NCBI RefSeq assembly: GCF_018129065.1
Contig: NZ_JAAEDM010000015.1
Coordinates: 1 to 64,000, forward strand
Source of the DNA: Neoroseomonas soli
GTDB lineage: Bacteria; Pseudomonadota; Alphaproteobacteria; Acetobacterales; Acetobacteraceae
DNA length: 64,000 nt
Reading direction: 5' to 3'
The position numbers and the translations under genes are program-made. Of this stretch, positions 35,902 through 43,723 are shown piece after piece. The notes beneath the pieces are model-generated. The model made no database searches. It was not told where the DNA came from and saw only the letters and a program-made list of their open reading frames with translations. Numbering within the stretch: position 1 is the stretch's first letter; each line of letters starts with the position of its first letter.

Positions 35902-37040
35902 GCGACGCGCTTGCCCTCGCGCCACACGCGGCGCACCACCGGGATGCCGTGGACGGCACGCAGTTGCACGAGGTCCGCGCGCAGCCCCACCTCCAGCCGG
36001 CCGCGATCCGCCAGCCGCGCCATCCGCGCCGGGCGATCGGTGATCATCGCGACGGCCTTCGGCAGGCTGATCCCGGTTTCCTCCACCGTCCGCCAGGCGG
36101 CTTCGACCATCGAGGCCGGGACGTAGTCGGAGGCGAAGGCATCCGCCGCGCCCGCGCGCACCAGGTCGGCCGCCGAGACGTTGCCGGAATGGCTGCCGCC
36201 GCGGACGATGTTCGGCGCGCCGGCGATGACCTCGACCTTCGCGTCGCGCGCGGCCTCGGCGGCCGCCATCGTCACCGGGAACTCGCTGATGGTGATGCCG
36301 TCGGCGAGGTTGCGGCGCACTTCCTCCGGCGTCTCGTCGTCATGGGATGCGATCGGCAGGTCGCGGTGGCGGATGCGGTCCATCAGCCAGGCGCGCTGCG
36401 GTTCGCGCAGCCGTTCCCGCTGGTCGAGCAGGAAGGCGATCCGGTCCTCCACCTGCTCCACCGTCATCTGCGTCTGCTTGCGGCGCATCGCGACGTAGCG
36501 TTCGACGTCGCGGTACTGCCCGACACCGGGCGAGTGGTCCATCAGGCTGACCATCTGCACGCGCGGATGGTCGGCGACCGGGTCCATCGCCGGCTTCATG
36601 TCCGGGGCTGGCAGTTCGCAGCGCAGGTGCAGGAAGTGCTCCGAGCGCAGGAGGCCGGTCTCCGCCATGGCATCGAGATCGGCGACGCCGTCGAGGAAGG
36701 TCTGCCCGCGCCCGGCATCGAAGCCGAGGTCGCCGAGGCAGAGCGCGTCGAATACCGTCGTCACGCCCGCCGCCGCGCATTGCGCGTCATGCGCGACCAT
36801 CGCCGAGCGCGAGGGCCAGCGGGCGTTCTGCCGTGGCTGCACCTGGCGCTCGAGGTTGTCGGTGTGAACGTCCACCACGCCGGGGATCAGGTGGTCGCCC
36901 TCCAGGTCGCGCGCGGCGGCGACATGGCTACGGCCCGGCTGGATCTCGGCGATGCGGCCGTCGCGGATTACCAGCGTGCCGGGTAGCGTTTCCTCCGGCA
37001 GGACGAGGATGGCATTGGTGAGGATGGTCTCTGCGGTCAT
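35898..37040 (-). CDS. phnM: Alpha-D-ribose 1-methylphosphonate 5-triphosphate diphosphatase
   Basis: 380 aa amidohydrolase. It removes diphosphate from the ribose-phosphonate triphosphate before C-P cleavage. The metal motif DVHTDNLERQVQPR, the DHSPG loop and IASHDDET are present, and the C-terminal ASDYVPASM Asp completes the site. The start is set by the ATGA overlap with phnL. A second, divergent phnM is at 42313. Confidence 0.93.
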   Translation of the reverse strand: MTAETILTNAILVLPEETLPGTLVIRDGRIAEIQPGRSHVAAARDLEGDHLIPGVVDVHTDNLERQVQPRQNARWPSRSAMVAHDAQCAAAGVTTVFDALCLGDLGFDAGRGQTFLDGVADLDAMAETGLLRSEHFLHLRCELPAPDMKPAMDPVADHPRVQMVSLMDHSPGVGQYRDVERYVAMRRKQTQMTVEQVEDRIAFLLDQRERLREPQRAWLMDRIRHRDLPIASHDDETPEEVRRNLADGITISEFPVTMAAAEAARDAKVEVIAGAPNIVRGGSHSGNVSAADLVRAGAADAFASDYVPASMVEAAWRTVEETGISLPKAVAMITDRPARMARLADRGRLEVGLRADLVQLRAVHGIPVVRRVWREGKRVA

Positions 37041-37735
37041 GCGGCGTCCTGGTGCGGGAGAACGTCGAAGAGGCGGTCGGCGACGGCTTCGCGCACCTCG
37101 GCATCGTGGAAGATGCCGACGATGGCGGTGCCCTGTGCCTTGGCCTCGTTGATCAGGGAAATCACGATGGCGCGGTTCGCGGCGTCGAGGCTCGCGGTGG
37201 GCTCGTCCAACAGGAGCACGGGGTAGCCCGGGGCGAAGCCGCGGGCAAGGTTCACGCGCTGCTGCTCGCCGCCCGAGAAGGTGGCCGGCGGCAGGCTGTG
37301 GAGGCGTTCGGGCAGGTTGAGCCGGTTCAGCAGGGCGGTGGCGCGGGCCAGCGCTTCCTCCTTCGGCACGCCGCGGGCGATCATCGGCTCGGCGACGATG
37401 TCGCGCGTGGCGACACGTGGAATGACGCGCAGGAACTGGGAGACATAGCCCAGCGTCTCCCGTCGCGCCTCGATCACCGCGCGCGGGTCGGCGGTGACGA
37501 GGTCGAGATCCTCCCCGCGATGACGCAGGACGATCCGCCCCGCCCCGGCGCCGTAATTGCCGTAGAGGCAGCGCATCAGCGTGGACTTGCCCGCGCCCGA
37601 CGGGCCCCAGAGCGCGACGCATTCCCCGGCATGGACGACGAGATCGACGCCCCCGAGCACGGGAATATGCGTGCCGCCCTGCAGGTGCAGCGTGAAGGCC
37701 TTGGACAGGCCCTCTGTCCGAAGAGCGGGGGTCAT
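37037..37735 (-). CDS. phnL: C-P lyase ABC-type ATPase PhnL
   Basis: 232 aa. Walker A GPSGAGKST, signature FSGGEQQR and Walker B VLLLDEPTASLD. PhnL is not a transporter: with PhnI and its partners it is needed to form the ribose-phosphonate triphosphate. Coupled by 4-bp overlaps on both sides. Confidence 0.93.
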   Translation of the reverse strand: MTPALRTEGLSKAFTLHLQGGTHIPVLGGVDLVVHAGECVALWGPSGAGKSTLMRCLYGNYGAGAGRIVLRHRGEDLDLVTADPRAVIEARRETLGYVSQFLRVIPRVATRDIVAEPMIARGVPKEEALARATALLNRLNLPERLHSLPPATFSGGEQQRVNLARGFAPGYPVLLLDEPTASLDAANRAIVISLINEAKAQGTAIVGIFHDAEVREAVADRLFDVLPHQDAA

Positions 37736-38490
37736 GCGGCGAGCACCGAGGAAACCAGGAGTTGCGTATAGGGATGCTGCGGATCGTCGAGCACACGGTC
37801 CGTCAGCCCCTGTTCCACCACGCGCCCGCGGCGCATCACCAGGATGCGGTCCGCGAGCAGCCGCGCGGCGGCGATGTCGTGCGTGACGATCAGCACGGAC
37901 AGGCCGAGTTCGCGCGACAGCGAGCGGATCAGGTCGAGCAGCCGCGCCTGCACGGACACGTCCAGCCCGCCCGTGGGCTCGTCCATGAACACGAGGCGCG
38001 GGTGCGTGACCAGCGTGCGCGCGATCTGCAACCGCTGCTGCATGCCGCCCGAGAAGGTGCGCGGCAGGTCGTCGATGCGCGCGGCATCAATCTCGACCTT
38101 GGCGAGCCAGGACAGCGCCTCGGTGCGGATATTGCCATAGTGCCGGGCGCCGACGGCCATCAGCCGCTCGCCGACATTGCCGCCGGCCGAGACGTTCAGC
38201 CGCAGCCCGTCGCGCGGGTTCTGGTGCACGAAGCCCCATTCGGTGCGCATCAGGCGGCGGCGCGCGGCCTCGCCCATGGCGTGCACTTCCTCGCCGAGCC
38301 AGCGCACCGTGCCGGCATCCGGCGTCATCATGCCGGAGAGCACGCGCAGCAGCGTCGTCTTGCCGGATCCGGATTCGCCGACGATGGCGACGACCTCGCC
38401 CTCGGACACGTCGATCGCGACGTCGAGCAGCGCGGGAATGGCGCCGAAGCGGAGCGTCAGCCCCTCGGCGGTGAGAAGGGGCTTGGTCAT
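37732..38490 (-). CDS. phnK: C-P lyase ABC-type ATPase PhnK
   Basis: 252 aa. Walker A GESGSGKTT, signature FSGGMQQR and Walker B LVFMDEPTGGLD, with a short C-terminal extension. PhnK binds the PhnGHIJ core as an ATPase subunit. Coupled to phnJ and phnL by 4-bp overlaps. Confidence 0.93.
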   Translation of the reverse strand: MTKPLLTAEGLTLRFGAIPALLDVAIDVSEGEVVAIVGESGSGKTTLLRVLSGMMTPDAGTVRWLGEEVHAMGEAARRRLMRTEWGFVHQNPRDGLRLNVSAGGNVGERLMAVGARHYGNIRTEALSWLAKVEIDAARIDDLPRTFSGGMQQRLQIARTLVTHPRLVFMDEPTGGLDVSVQARLLDLIRSLSRELGLSVLIVTHDIAAARLLADRILVMRRGRVVEQGLTDRVLDDPQHPYTQLLVSSVLAA

Positions 38491-39374
38491 TCGGCGGCCT
38501 CCTGCGCGGTCGCGGCCTGGCGCTCGGCGCAGAAATCGGTGTCGGAGCAGACGAACATCCGCCCGCCCGCATCGTCGGTGATCACCTCATCCAGGTAGGT
38601 GTCCGTGCTACGGCAGAGCGCGCAGGCGTGCGGCGCGCGGATCGGGCGGAAGGGATGGTCCTCGAAGTCCAGGCTGCGGACCTCGGTGTAGGGCGGGATG
38701 GCGTAGATGCGCTTCTCGCGTCCCGCGCCGAACAATTGCAGCGCTGCCATGCGGTGCATCTTCGGATTGTCGAAGGCCGGGATGGGGGAAGGCGACATCA
38801 GGTAGCGCCCGTTCACCATCACCGGATAGTCGTAGGCCTTCGCGATGTGCCCGAGCCGCGCGATGTCCTCGTACAGCCGCACATGCATCAGCCCGTAATC
38901 GGCCAGCGCATGCAGGCGCTTCGTCTCGGCCCGGCGCGGTTCCAGCCTGAACAGCGGCTCCGGCTGCGGGACCTGGTAGACCATGATCTGGTCCTCGCGC
39001 AGCGTCCGTTCCGGGATGCGGTGGCGGGTCTGGATCACGCTCGCTTCCGCCGTGTGCTCGGTCGTCGCCACCCCGGCGACGCGGCGGAAGAAGCGGCGGA
39101 TCGAGATGGCGTTGGTGGTGTCGTCCGAACCCTGGTCGATCACCTTCAGCGTGTCGGCCGGACCCAGGATCGAGGCCGTGACCTGGATGCCGCCCGTGCC
39201 CCAGCCATAGGGCAGCGGCATCTCGCGCGCGCCGAAGGGGATCTGATGGCCGGGGATCGCCACAGCCTTGAGGATCGCGCGGCGGATCATCCGCTTCGTC
39301 GCCTCGTCGAGATAGGCGAAGTTGTAGCCTTCCATGGTCGCACCTTCGGCGCGCGGGCTTTCGAGTGCGCTCAT
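38487..39374 (-). CDS. phnJ: Carbon-phosphorus lyase PhnJ
   Basis: 295 aa radical-SAM-type enzyme that cleaves the C-P bond. The cluster ligands are present as CALC and, about 22 residues later, CSDTDFC, the C-x2-C ... C-x5-C pattern of known PhnJ. The glycine-radical region GTGGIQVTAS is intact. This is the catalytic core subunit of the membrane-free PhnGHIJ complex. Coupled to phnI and phnK. Confidence 0.95.
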   Translation of the reverse strand: MSALESPRAEGATMEGYNFAYLDEATKRMIRRAILKAVAIPGHQIPFGAREMPLPYGWGTGGIQVTASILGPADTLKVIDQGSDDTTNAISIRRFFRRVAGVATTEHTAEASVIQTRHRIPERTLREDQIMVYQVPQPEPLFRLEPRRAETKRLHALADYGLMHVRLYEDIARLGHIAKAYDYPVMVNGRYLMSPSPIPAFDNPKMHRMAALQLFGAGREKRIYAIPPYTEVRSLDFEDHPFRPIRAPHACALCRSTDTYLDEVITDDAGGRMFVCSDTDFCAERQAATAQEAAE

Positions 39375-40456
39375 TCCGCGGCCTCCGGCAGCGCCTGTTC
39401 CGCGCTCTTGCGGATGGTGCGCAGGTTCTCAAGTTCGGACTGGAAATCGACGTAGTGTGGCAGCTTCAGGTGCTCGACGAAGCCGGTCGCCTCGATGTTG
39501 TCCGAATGGTACAGGACGAATTCCTCGTCCTGCGCCGGGGCGGTGACGTCCTCGCCGAGTTCGCGCGCACGCAGGCCGCGATCGACGAGCGCCATCGCCA
39601 TGGCGCGGCGCTCTCCGTGCCCGAAGACCAGCCCGTAGCCGCGGGTGAACTGCGCGGGCTCGGTCCGGCTACCCTTGAACTGGTTCACCATCTGGCATTC
39701 GGTGATGCCGATCTCGCCCAGTTCGATCGGGAAGCCGAGTTCCGGCGGGGTGAATTCCACCGTCACATGGCCGACGCGGATCTCGCCCACGAAGGGATGC
39801 GCATTGCCGTAGCCGCGCTGCGTCGAATAGCCGAGGGCGAGCAGGAACCCCTCGTCGCCTCGCGCGAGGTTCTGCAGCCGGACGGGGCGCTCGGCGGGGA
39901 AGGCGAGCGGCTGGCGCGTCAGGTCGCCAGGCTCCGCCTCGTCGTCCCGCTCGCGCTGCATCAGCCCTTCGCGCGCCAGGAGTTCGGTGACGCGCGGCGC
40001 CTCGCCGACAGGCGCGGATGCCTCGGGCCCGGTTGCGCGTTCCTCGCCTTCCGCCGCCAGCGCGAAATCGAGCAGCCGGTGCGTATAGTCGAAGGTCGGC
40101 CCAAGGACCTGCCCGCCGGGCAGGTCCTTGTAGGTCGCGCTGATGCGGCGGCGCAGGCGCATGCGCGCCGTCTCCAGCGGCTCGGAAGCGCCGAAGCGGG
40201 GCAGGGTGGTGCGGTAGGCGCGCAGCAGGAAGGCGGCCTCGATCAGGTCGCCCTTGGCCTGCTTGATCGCCAGCGCGGCGAGGAAGCGGTCGTGGCACGA
40301 TCCTTCCGCCATCACGCGGTCCACCGCGAGGGGCATCTGCTGCTCGATCTGCGCAACCGCAAGTTCGGGCACCGACGCATCACCGCGCCGCGTCTCCTCG
40401 AGCCAGGCATGGGCGGCGCTGATCGCGCGTTCGCCGCCCTTCACTGCGACATACAT
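39371..40456 (-). CDS. phnI: C-P lyase core subunit PhnI
   Basis: 361 aa with the MYVAVKGGERAI start typical of PhnI. It is the nucleosidase subunit that, with PhnGHL, attaches ribose triphosphate to the phosphonate. It keeps the LPHYVDFQSELENL motif near the C-terminus. It is separated from phnH by 4 bp. Confidence 0.95.
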   Translation of the reverse strand: MYVAVKGGERAISAAHAWLEETRRGDASVPELAVAQIEQQMPLAVDRVMAEGSCHDRFLAALAIKQAKGDLIEAAFLLRAYRTTLPRFGASEPLETARMRLRRRISATYKDLPGGQVLGPTFDYTHRLLDFALAAEGEERATGPEASAPVGEAPRVTELLAREGLMQRERDDEAEPGDLTRQPLAFPAERPVRLQNLARGDEGFLLALGYSTQRGYGNAHPFVGEIRVGHVTVEFTPPELGFPIELGEIGITECQMVNQFKGSRTEPAQFTRGYGLVFGHGERRAMAMALVDRGLRARELGEDVTAPAQDEEFVLYHSDNIEATGFVEHLKLPHYVDFQSELENLRTIRKSAEQALPEAAE

Positions 40457-40460
40457 CGGT

Positions 40461-41036
40461 TCAGCCCTCCGCGATCATGACGGTGCGCGGCAGCGCCGTG
40501 AGGCGGTCCCCGGCGCAGAGCACCACGTCCACGCCGCAGGGGAAGCCGGCGCGGTTCGCCACCCAGGCGGAGAGGAAGCCCTCGGGCGCGCCGGTCACGC
40601 GCAGCCGGTGTTCATGCTCGATGCCGGGGCCGGTCAGGTGCCAGCCTTCACCTTCGGCAAGGTCCGAGACCTGCAGCACCAGCGTCGCGCCGCCCTGAGG
40701 TTCTTCCTCGGTGCCCTGGGCGAGGGCTGCCAGCGCGGGTGGCATTCCCGTCGCCAGCGCGAAGGCGGCCGCGCCCGGTTGCGCGACGACCGGCGCGCCG
40801 CAATGGAAGCGCAGCCACGCCTCCGCGGCCGACCCGCCATCGAGCCAGAGTGGCGTATCGGCATCGGCCAGCGTCAGCAGCACCGCCGCGGCGGCCTGGT
40901 TCAGAGGTGCAGGAGGGTTCAGCGCGCCGCCCGCGCGCTGGATGCGCCCGGGGCGGCTCACCGCCTCCAGCACCGCGCGGAAGGTGGCCTGGGCGTCGAG
41001 GACGGGATCGGCGAAGCCGGCGGTCAGCATGGTCAT
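40461..41036 (-). CDS. phnH: C-P lyase core subunit PhnH
   Basis: 191 aa, subunit of the PhnGHIJ core. The start LTAGFADPVLDAQATFRAVL and the GIEHEHRLRV region match the family. It is a structural/scaffold subunit with a PLP-transferase-like fold lacking the cofactor site. Coupled to phnG by 4 bp. Confidence 0.93.
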   Translation of the reverse strand: MTMLTAGFADPVLDAQATFRAVLEAVSRPGRIQRAGGALNPPAPLNQAAAAVLLTLADADTPLWLDGGSAAEAWLRFHCGAPVVAQPGAAAFALATGMPPALAALAQGTEEEPQGGATLVLQVSDLAEGEGWHLTGPGIEHEHRLRVTGAPEGFLSAWVANRAGFPCGVDVVLCAGDRLTALPRTVMIAEG

Positions 41037-41488
41037 CGGGTCGTCTGCATGGCGAAGAAATCCACGCGCGTGGCGGCGGCCTTGCGCGCCTCGGCGTCCC
41101 GCGCCGCCTGCTGGCGGGTGGCGAGCGGCGCGATCACGCCTTCCATCAGGGCATCGCGCCGCGCCGGGTCCTGGAGAGCGGCGTCGAGCAATGCGGCGAG
41201 TTCCGCCTGACGCTTGTCCCGCCCGGCCACATAGCCATGCCCCACGGCATCGCCGAGCCGCACGGCGCAGCGTGTCACCGTCATCTCGCCGAGGTTGAAG
41301 GGTGCGCCATCCCCGCCCGCGCGGCCGCGCACCATCACCAGCCCCGTCTCCGGCGCGCGCAGGCGTTCATGGGCGGGAAGGGGGGGCAGGGTGGCGAGCA
41401 GGCCGGCGATCTCGTCGGCGGCTGCGCGTGCGAGCACCGCCATCCAGCGGCGTCGCTTCTCGGTGTCGGCGGTGATCATGTGGTCCAT
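41033..41488 (-). CDS. phnG: C-P lyase subunit PhnG
   Basis: 151 aa, first gene of the minus-strand operon. RRRWMAVLARAAADEI and the PETGLVMVRGRAGGDGAPFNLGEM core match PhnG. A later start at 41479 is possible. The start codon lies 7 bp from a palindrome that matches a GntR-type operator (41495-41512), so transcription is probably controlled by PhnF. Confidence 0.93.
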   Translation of the reverse strand: MDHMITADTEKRRRWMAVLARAAADEIAGLLATLPPLPAHERLRAPETGLVMVRGRAGGDGAPFNLGEMTVTRCAVRLGDAVGHGYVAGRDKRQAELAALLDAALQDPARRDALMEGVIAPLATRQQAARDAEARKAAATRVDFFAMQTTR

Positions 41489-41494
41489 CGAATT

Positions 41495-41512
41495 TGTCTA
41501 GACAGTTAGACA
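41495..41512. promoter_or_regulatory. Candidate PhnF (GntR/HutC) operator
   Basis: TGTCTA-N6-TAGACA, a perfect 6-bp inverted repeat. It also contains the internal palindrome TGTCTAGACA, whose core GTCTAGAC fits the GntR-family consensus GT-N-TA-N-AC. On the minus strand TGTCTA can serve as a -10, with TTGTCG as -35 at 17-bp spacing, so binding would block the phnG promoter. Confidence 0.65.
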
Positions 41513-41526
41513 TCCGCCGCGCGACA

Positions 41527-41553
41527 AAGTCCATGCGGATATCTCATGGACTT
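41527..41553. promoter_or_regulatory. Second inverted repeat in the phnG/phnF gap
   Basis: AAGTCCATG (41527-41535) and CATGGACTT (41545-41553) are perfect 9-bp arms around a 9-bp AT-richer spacer. It is closer to phnF and has a different core from the first site. It could be an autoregulatory or second-regulator site, for example for the phosphate response, though it does not resemble a Pho box. Confidence 0.5.
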
Positions 41554-41561
41554 GGTCAGGC

Positions 41562-42308
41562 ATGGTTGAAGTTTCGATGACAGACGCGCCGCTGGCGCGC
41601 GGGCAGGGCATCGCCCTCTGGCGGCAGATCGCGGCCACGATCGAGGGCGAGATCTCCCGTGGCGGCAAGGCCGGCGGTGAGCGCCTGTCGACCGAGGCGG
41701 TGCTGACGAAGCGTTTCGGCGTGAACCGCCATACCGTCCGCCGTGCGCTCGAGGACCTGGAGGCGCGCGGCCTCATCCGCGTGGAGCAGGGCCGCGGCGC
41801 TTTCGTCGCCGAGGACGTGGTGGATTACCGCCTTGGGGCCCGCACGCGCTTTTCCGAACTCGTGCGAGGACAGAACCGCGAACCGGCGGGGCGCATCCTG
41901 CGCATCTCGGAGATCCAGGCGGAGACGCAGCTCGCCGAGGCGCTCGGCATCCGTCGCGGCAGGCTCGTGCTGCGGGTGGATCGGCTGGGCCTGGCGGACG
42001 GGCGGCCGGTGGTGCTCGGCGCGCATTACCTTCCCCTACCGCGCTGCGCGGCCGCACCGGAGGCGCTGGAGCGCAGCGGCTCCATCACCGCGGCGCTCGA
42101 GGCTTGCGGAATCCCCGACTACCGGCGGCGCGCCTCGCGCATCACCGCCCGGCTGCCGACGCCGGAGGAGGCGGAACTGCTGCAGCAGTCGCGCTCGCGC
42201 CCGGTGCTCGTCGCCGAATCCCTCAATGTCGATCCGGCCGGGCAGCCGGTGGACTGGACCCAGTCCGTCTATGCCGCGGGTCGCGTGCAACTCGTGGTGG
42301 AGCCCTGA
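41562..42308 (+). CDS. phnF: GntR/HutC-family regulator PhnF
   Basis: 248 aa. N-terminal winged helix (GERLSTEAVLTKRFGVNRHTVRRALEDLEARGLI, residues about 35-75) and C-terminal UTRA effector-binding domain (about 95-245). It is divergent from phnG and sits next to the operators described above. It is expected to repress phn genes without phosphonate or under high phosphate. ATG 41577 is an alternative start. Confidence 0.92.
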   Translation: MVEVSMTDAPLARGQGIALWRQIAATIEGEISRGGKAGGERLSTEAVLTKRFGVNRHTVRRALEDLEARGLIRVEQGRGAFVAEDVVDYRLGARTRFSELVRGQNREPAGRILRISEIQAETQLAEALGIRRGRLVLRVDRLGLADGRPVVLGAHYLPLPRCAAAPEALERSGSITAALEACGIPDYRRRASRITARLPTPEEAELLQQSRSRPVLVAESLNVDPAGQPVDWTQSVYAAGRVQLVVEP

Positions 42309-42312
42309 CGGC

Positions 42313-43455
42313 ATGGACTGGACACTGACCGACGGCACCGTCCTCAAGGACGGGGCCTTGGCGAAGGATGCACTCGCGCTGGCGGGCGGACTGGTGACGG
42401 AGGCGCCCGCGCCCGGCGCGGCGCGGTTCGATGCCTCCGGACTGCTGGTGCTCCCCGGCCTCGTCGACATCCATGGCGACGCGCATGAACGGCAGTTGCA
42501 ACCGCGGCCGGGCGTTGACCTGCCGGTTCCGCTCGCGCTGCGCGATTCGGCGGCGCAGCTCATCGCCTGCGGCATCACCACGGCCTATCTCGGCGTGACG
42601 CTGTCCTGGGAGCCGGGGCTGCGCTCGCTGGGCGCCTGGCGCGCGCTGAAGGCGGCGCTGCCCACCGCGCGCGCGCACGCGGCGACGGACCTCCGCGTGC
42701 ACCTGCGCTTCGAGGCCGACAATCTCGATGCGCTCGAGGAGGCGCTCGAGGGCATCGCGGATGGCAGCGTTCACCTGCTCGGCTTCAACGACCACACGCC
42801 GGCGATCGTGAAGAAGCTCGGCGACCCCGTGCAGGTCGCGAAGTATGCCGGCCGCGCCGGGGTGAAGGCGGAAGCCTATCGCGCGCTTGCCGACTCGGTC
42901 ATCGCGCGGCGCTACGAGGTCCCGGCCGCGCGCGCGCGCCTTTCCGCCGCGGCGCAGGCGGCGGGCATCCCGATGCTCAGCCACGACGATGCGACGCTCG
43001 ATGACCGCGCGCATTACCGCGCGCATGGCGCAACCATCTGCGAGTTCCCGATGGCCGAGGAGGTCGCCGCCGATGCGCGCGCGGCCGGCGAGCATGTCGT
43101 GATGGGCGCGCCGAACGTGGTGCGCGGCGGCAGCCATCTCGGCTGGGCCTCGGCCGCGCCACTCGCCGAGCGTGGCCTCGTGACGGTGCTTGCCTCCGAC
43201 TACGTCTGGCCGGCGATGCTGGAAGCCGCCTTCGCCATGGTCCGGCGGGGCGTGCTGGACCTGCCGCGGGCCTGGGCGCTGGTGTCGGCGAATCCGGCCG
43301 AGGCCTGCGGCCTGGCGGATCGCGGGCGGCTGGCGCCTGGCCTGCGCGGGGATGTGGTGGTCGTGGATCCGGCGACGGCGGCGCCGGTCGCGGTCTTCGC
43401 CGGCGGCGGCCTGGCCTGGCTGGCGCCTGGAGCGGCGGTTCGGCTGCGGCGCTGA
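42313..43455 (+). CDS. PhnM-like diphosphatase (second paralog)
   Basis: 380 aa amidohydrolase of the PhnM family. The metal motif reads DIHGDAHERQLQPRP where the other paralog has DVHTDNLERQVQPR. It keeps LLGFNDHTP, MLSHDDAT and ASDYVWPAM. The overall match to the 35898 protein is only moderate, so its substrate may differ. It lies 4 bp downstream of phnF, a likely bicistronic unit. Confidence 0.82.
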   Translation: MDWTLTDGTVLKDGALAKDALALAGGLVTEAPAPGAARFDASGLLVLPGLVDIHGDAHERQLQPRPGVDLPVPLALRDSAAQLIACGITTAYLGVTLSWEPGLRSLGAWRALKAALPTARAHAATDLRVHLRFEADNLDALEEALEGIADGSVHLLGFNDHTPAIVKKLGDPVQVAKYAGRAGVKAEAYRALADSVIARRYEVPAARARLSAAAQAAGIPMLSHDDATLDDRAHYRAHGATICEFPMAEEVAADARAAGEHVVMGAPNVVRGGSHLGWASAAPLAERGLVTVLASDYVWPAMLEAAFAMVRRGVLDLPRAWALVSANPAEACGLADRGRLAPGLRGDVVVVDPATAAPVAVFAGGGLAWLAPGAAVRLRR

Positions 43456-43468
43456 GCGCCGGAACGCG

Positions 43469-43505
43469 CGTCGGGGGCGGCGCATCGCTGCGACCGCCCC
43501 CGGCG
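43469..43505. terminator. Strong GC hairpin after the second phnM
   Basis: CGTCGGGGGCGG (43469-43480) pairs with CCGCCCCCGGCG (43494-43505); one pair is G-U. A 13-nt loop separates them. It is placed between the stop of the phnM paralog and the tRNA-like remnant at 43532, so it may also have ended the tRNA transcript coming from the other side. Confidence 0.6.
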
Positions 43506-43531
43506 TGATCTCCCGATCGGAAGGATGGGCT

Positions 43532-43547
43532 TGGCTCCCCGAGTAGG
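43532..43547 (-). other. tRNA-Asn 3'-end remnant, candidate attL of the element
   Basis: Read on the minus strand this is CCTACTCGGGGAGCCA: the 3' half of a T-stem, a seven-base acceptor strand, discriminator G and CCA. It matches the 3' end expected for an alphaproteobacterial tRNA-Asn (acceptor start TCCCCGA). The match stops abruptly after 16 bp, and no tRNA body continues. It lies 177 bp before an integrase gene, as expected when an element inserts in a tRNA gene's 3' end. The intact tRNA should then be at the far right end. Confidence 0.6.
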
Positions 43548-43633
43548 CGCGCAGCGGGCGTCCCGATGGTTCCCATAATGTGCCAACGCATCCCTGAAAT
43601 CCCTTGAATTCCGCGGCATAGGCGGCCAACTGG

Positions 43634-43698
43634 CGGCCCCATCCATCCCAAGCCATCCCGCCGCATCCCGGCGCGGCCAATGGGGCCGGATGGGGCCG
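43634..43698. repeat. 11-bp inverted repeat and CATCCC direct repeats upstream of the integrase
   Basis: CGGCCCCATCC (43634-43644) and GGATGGGGCCG (43688-43698) are perfect inverted copies. Between them are several CATCCC units and a further TGGGGCC copy. The block ends about 25 bp before the integrase start. It could be integrase or excisionase arm-type sites, or an operator for integrase expression. Confidence 0.45.
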
Positions 43699-43723
43699 CT
43701 CAGGAAGGAAAGCCCCGCCCGAA

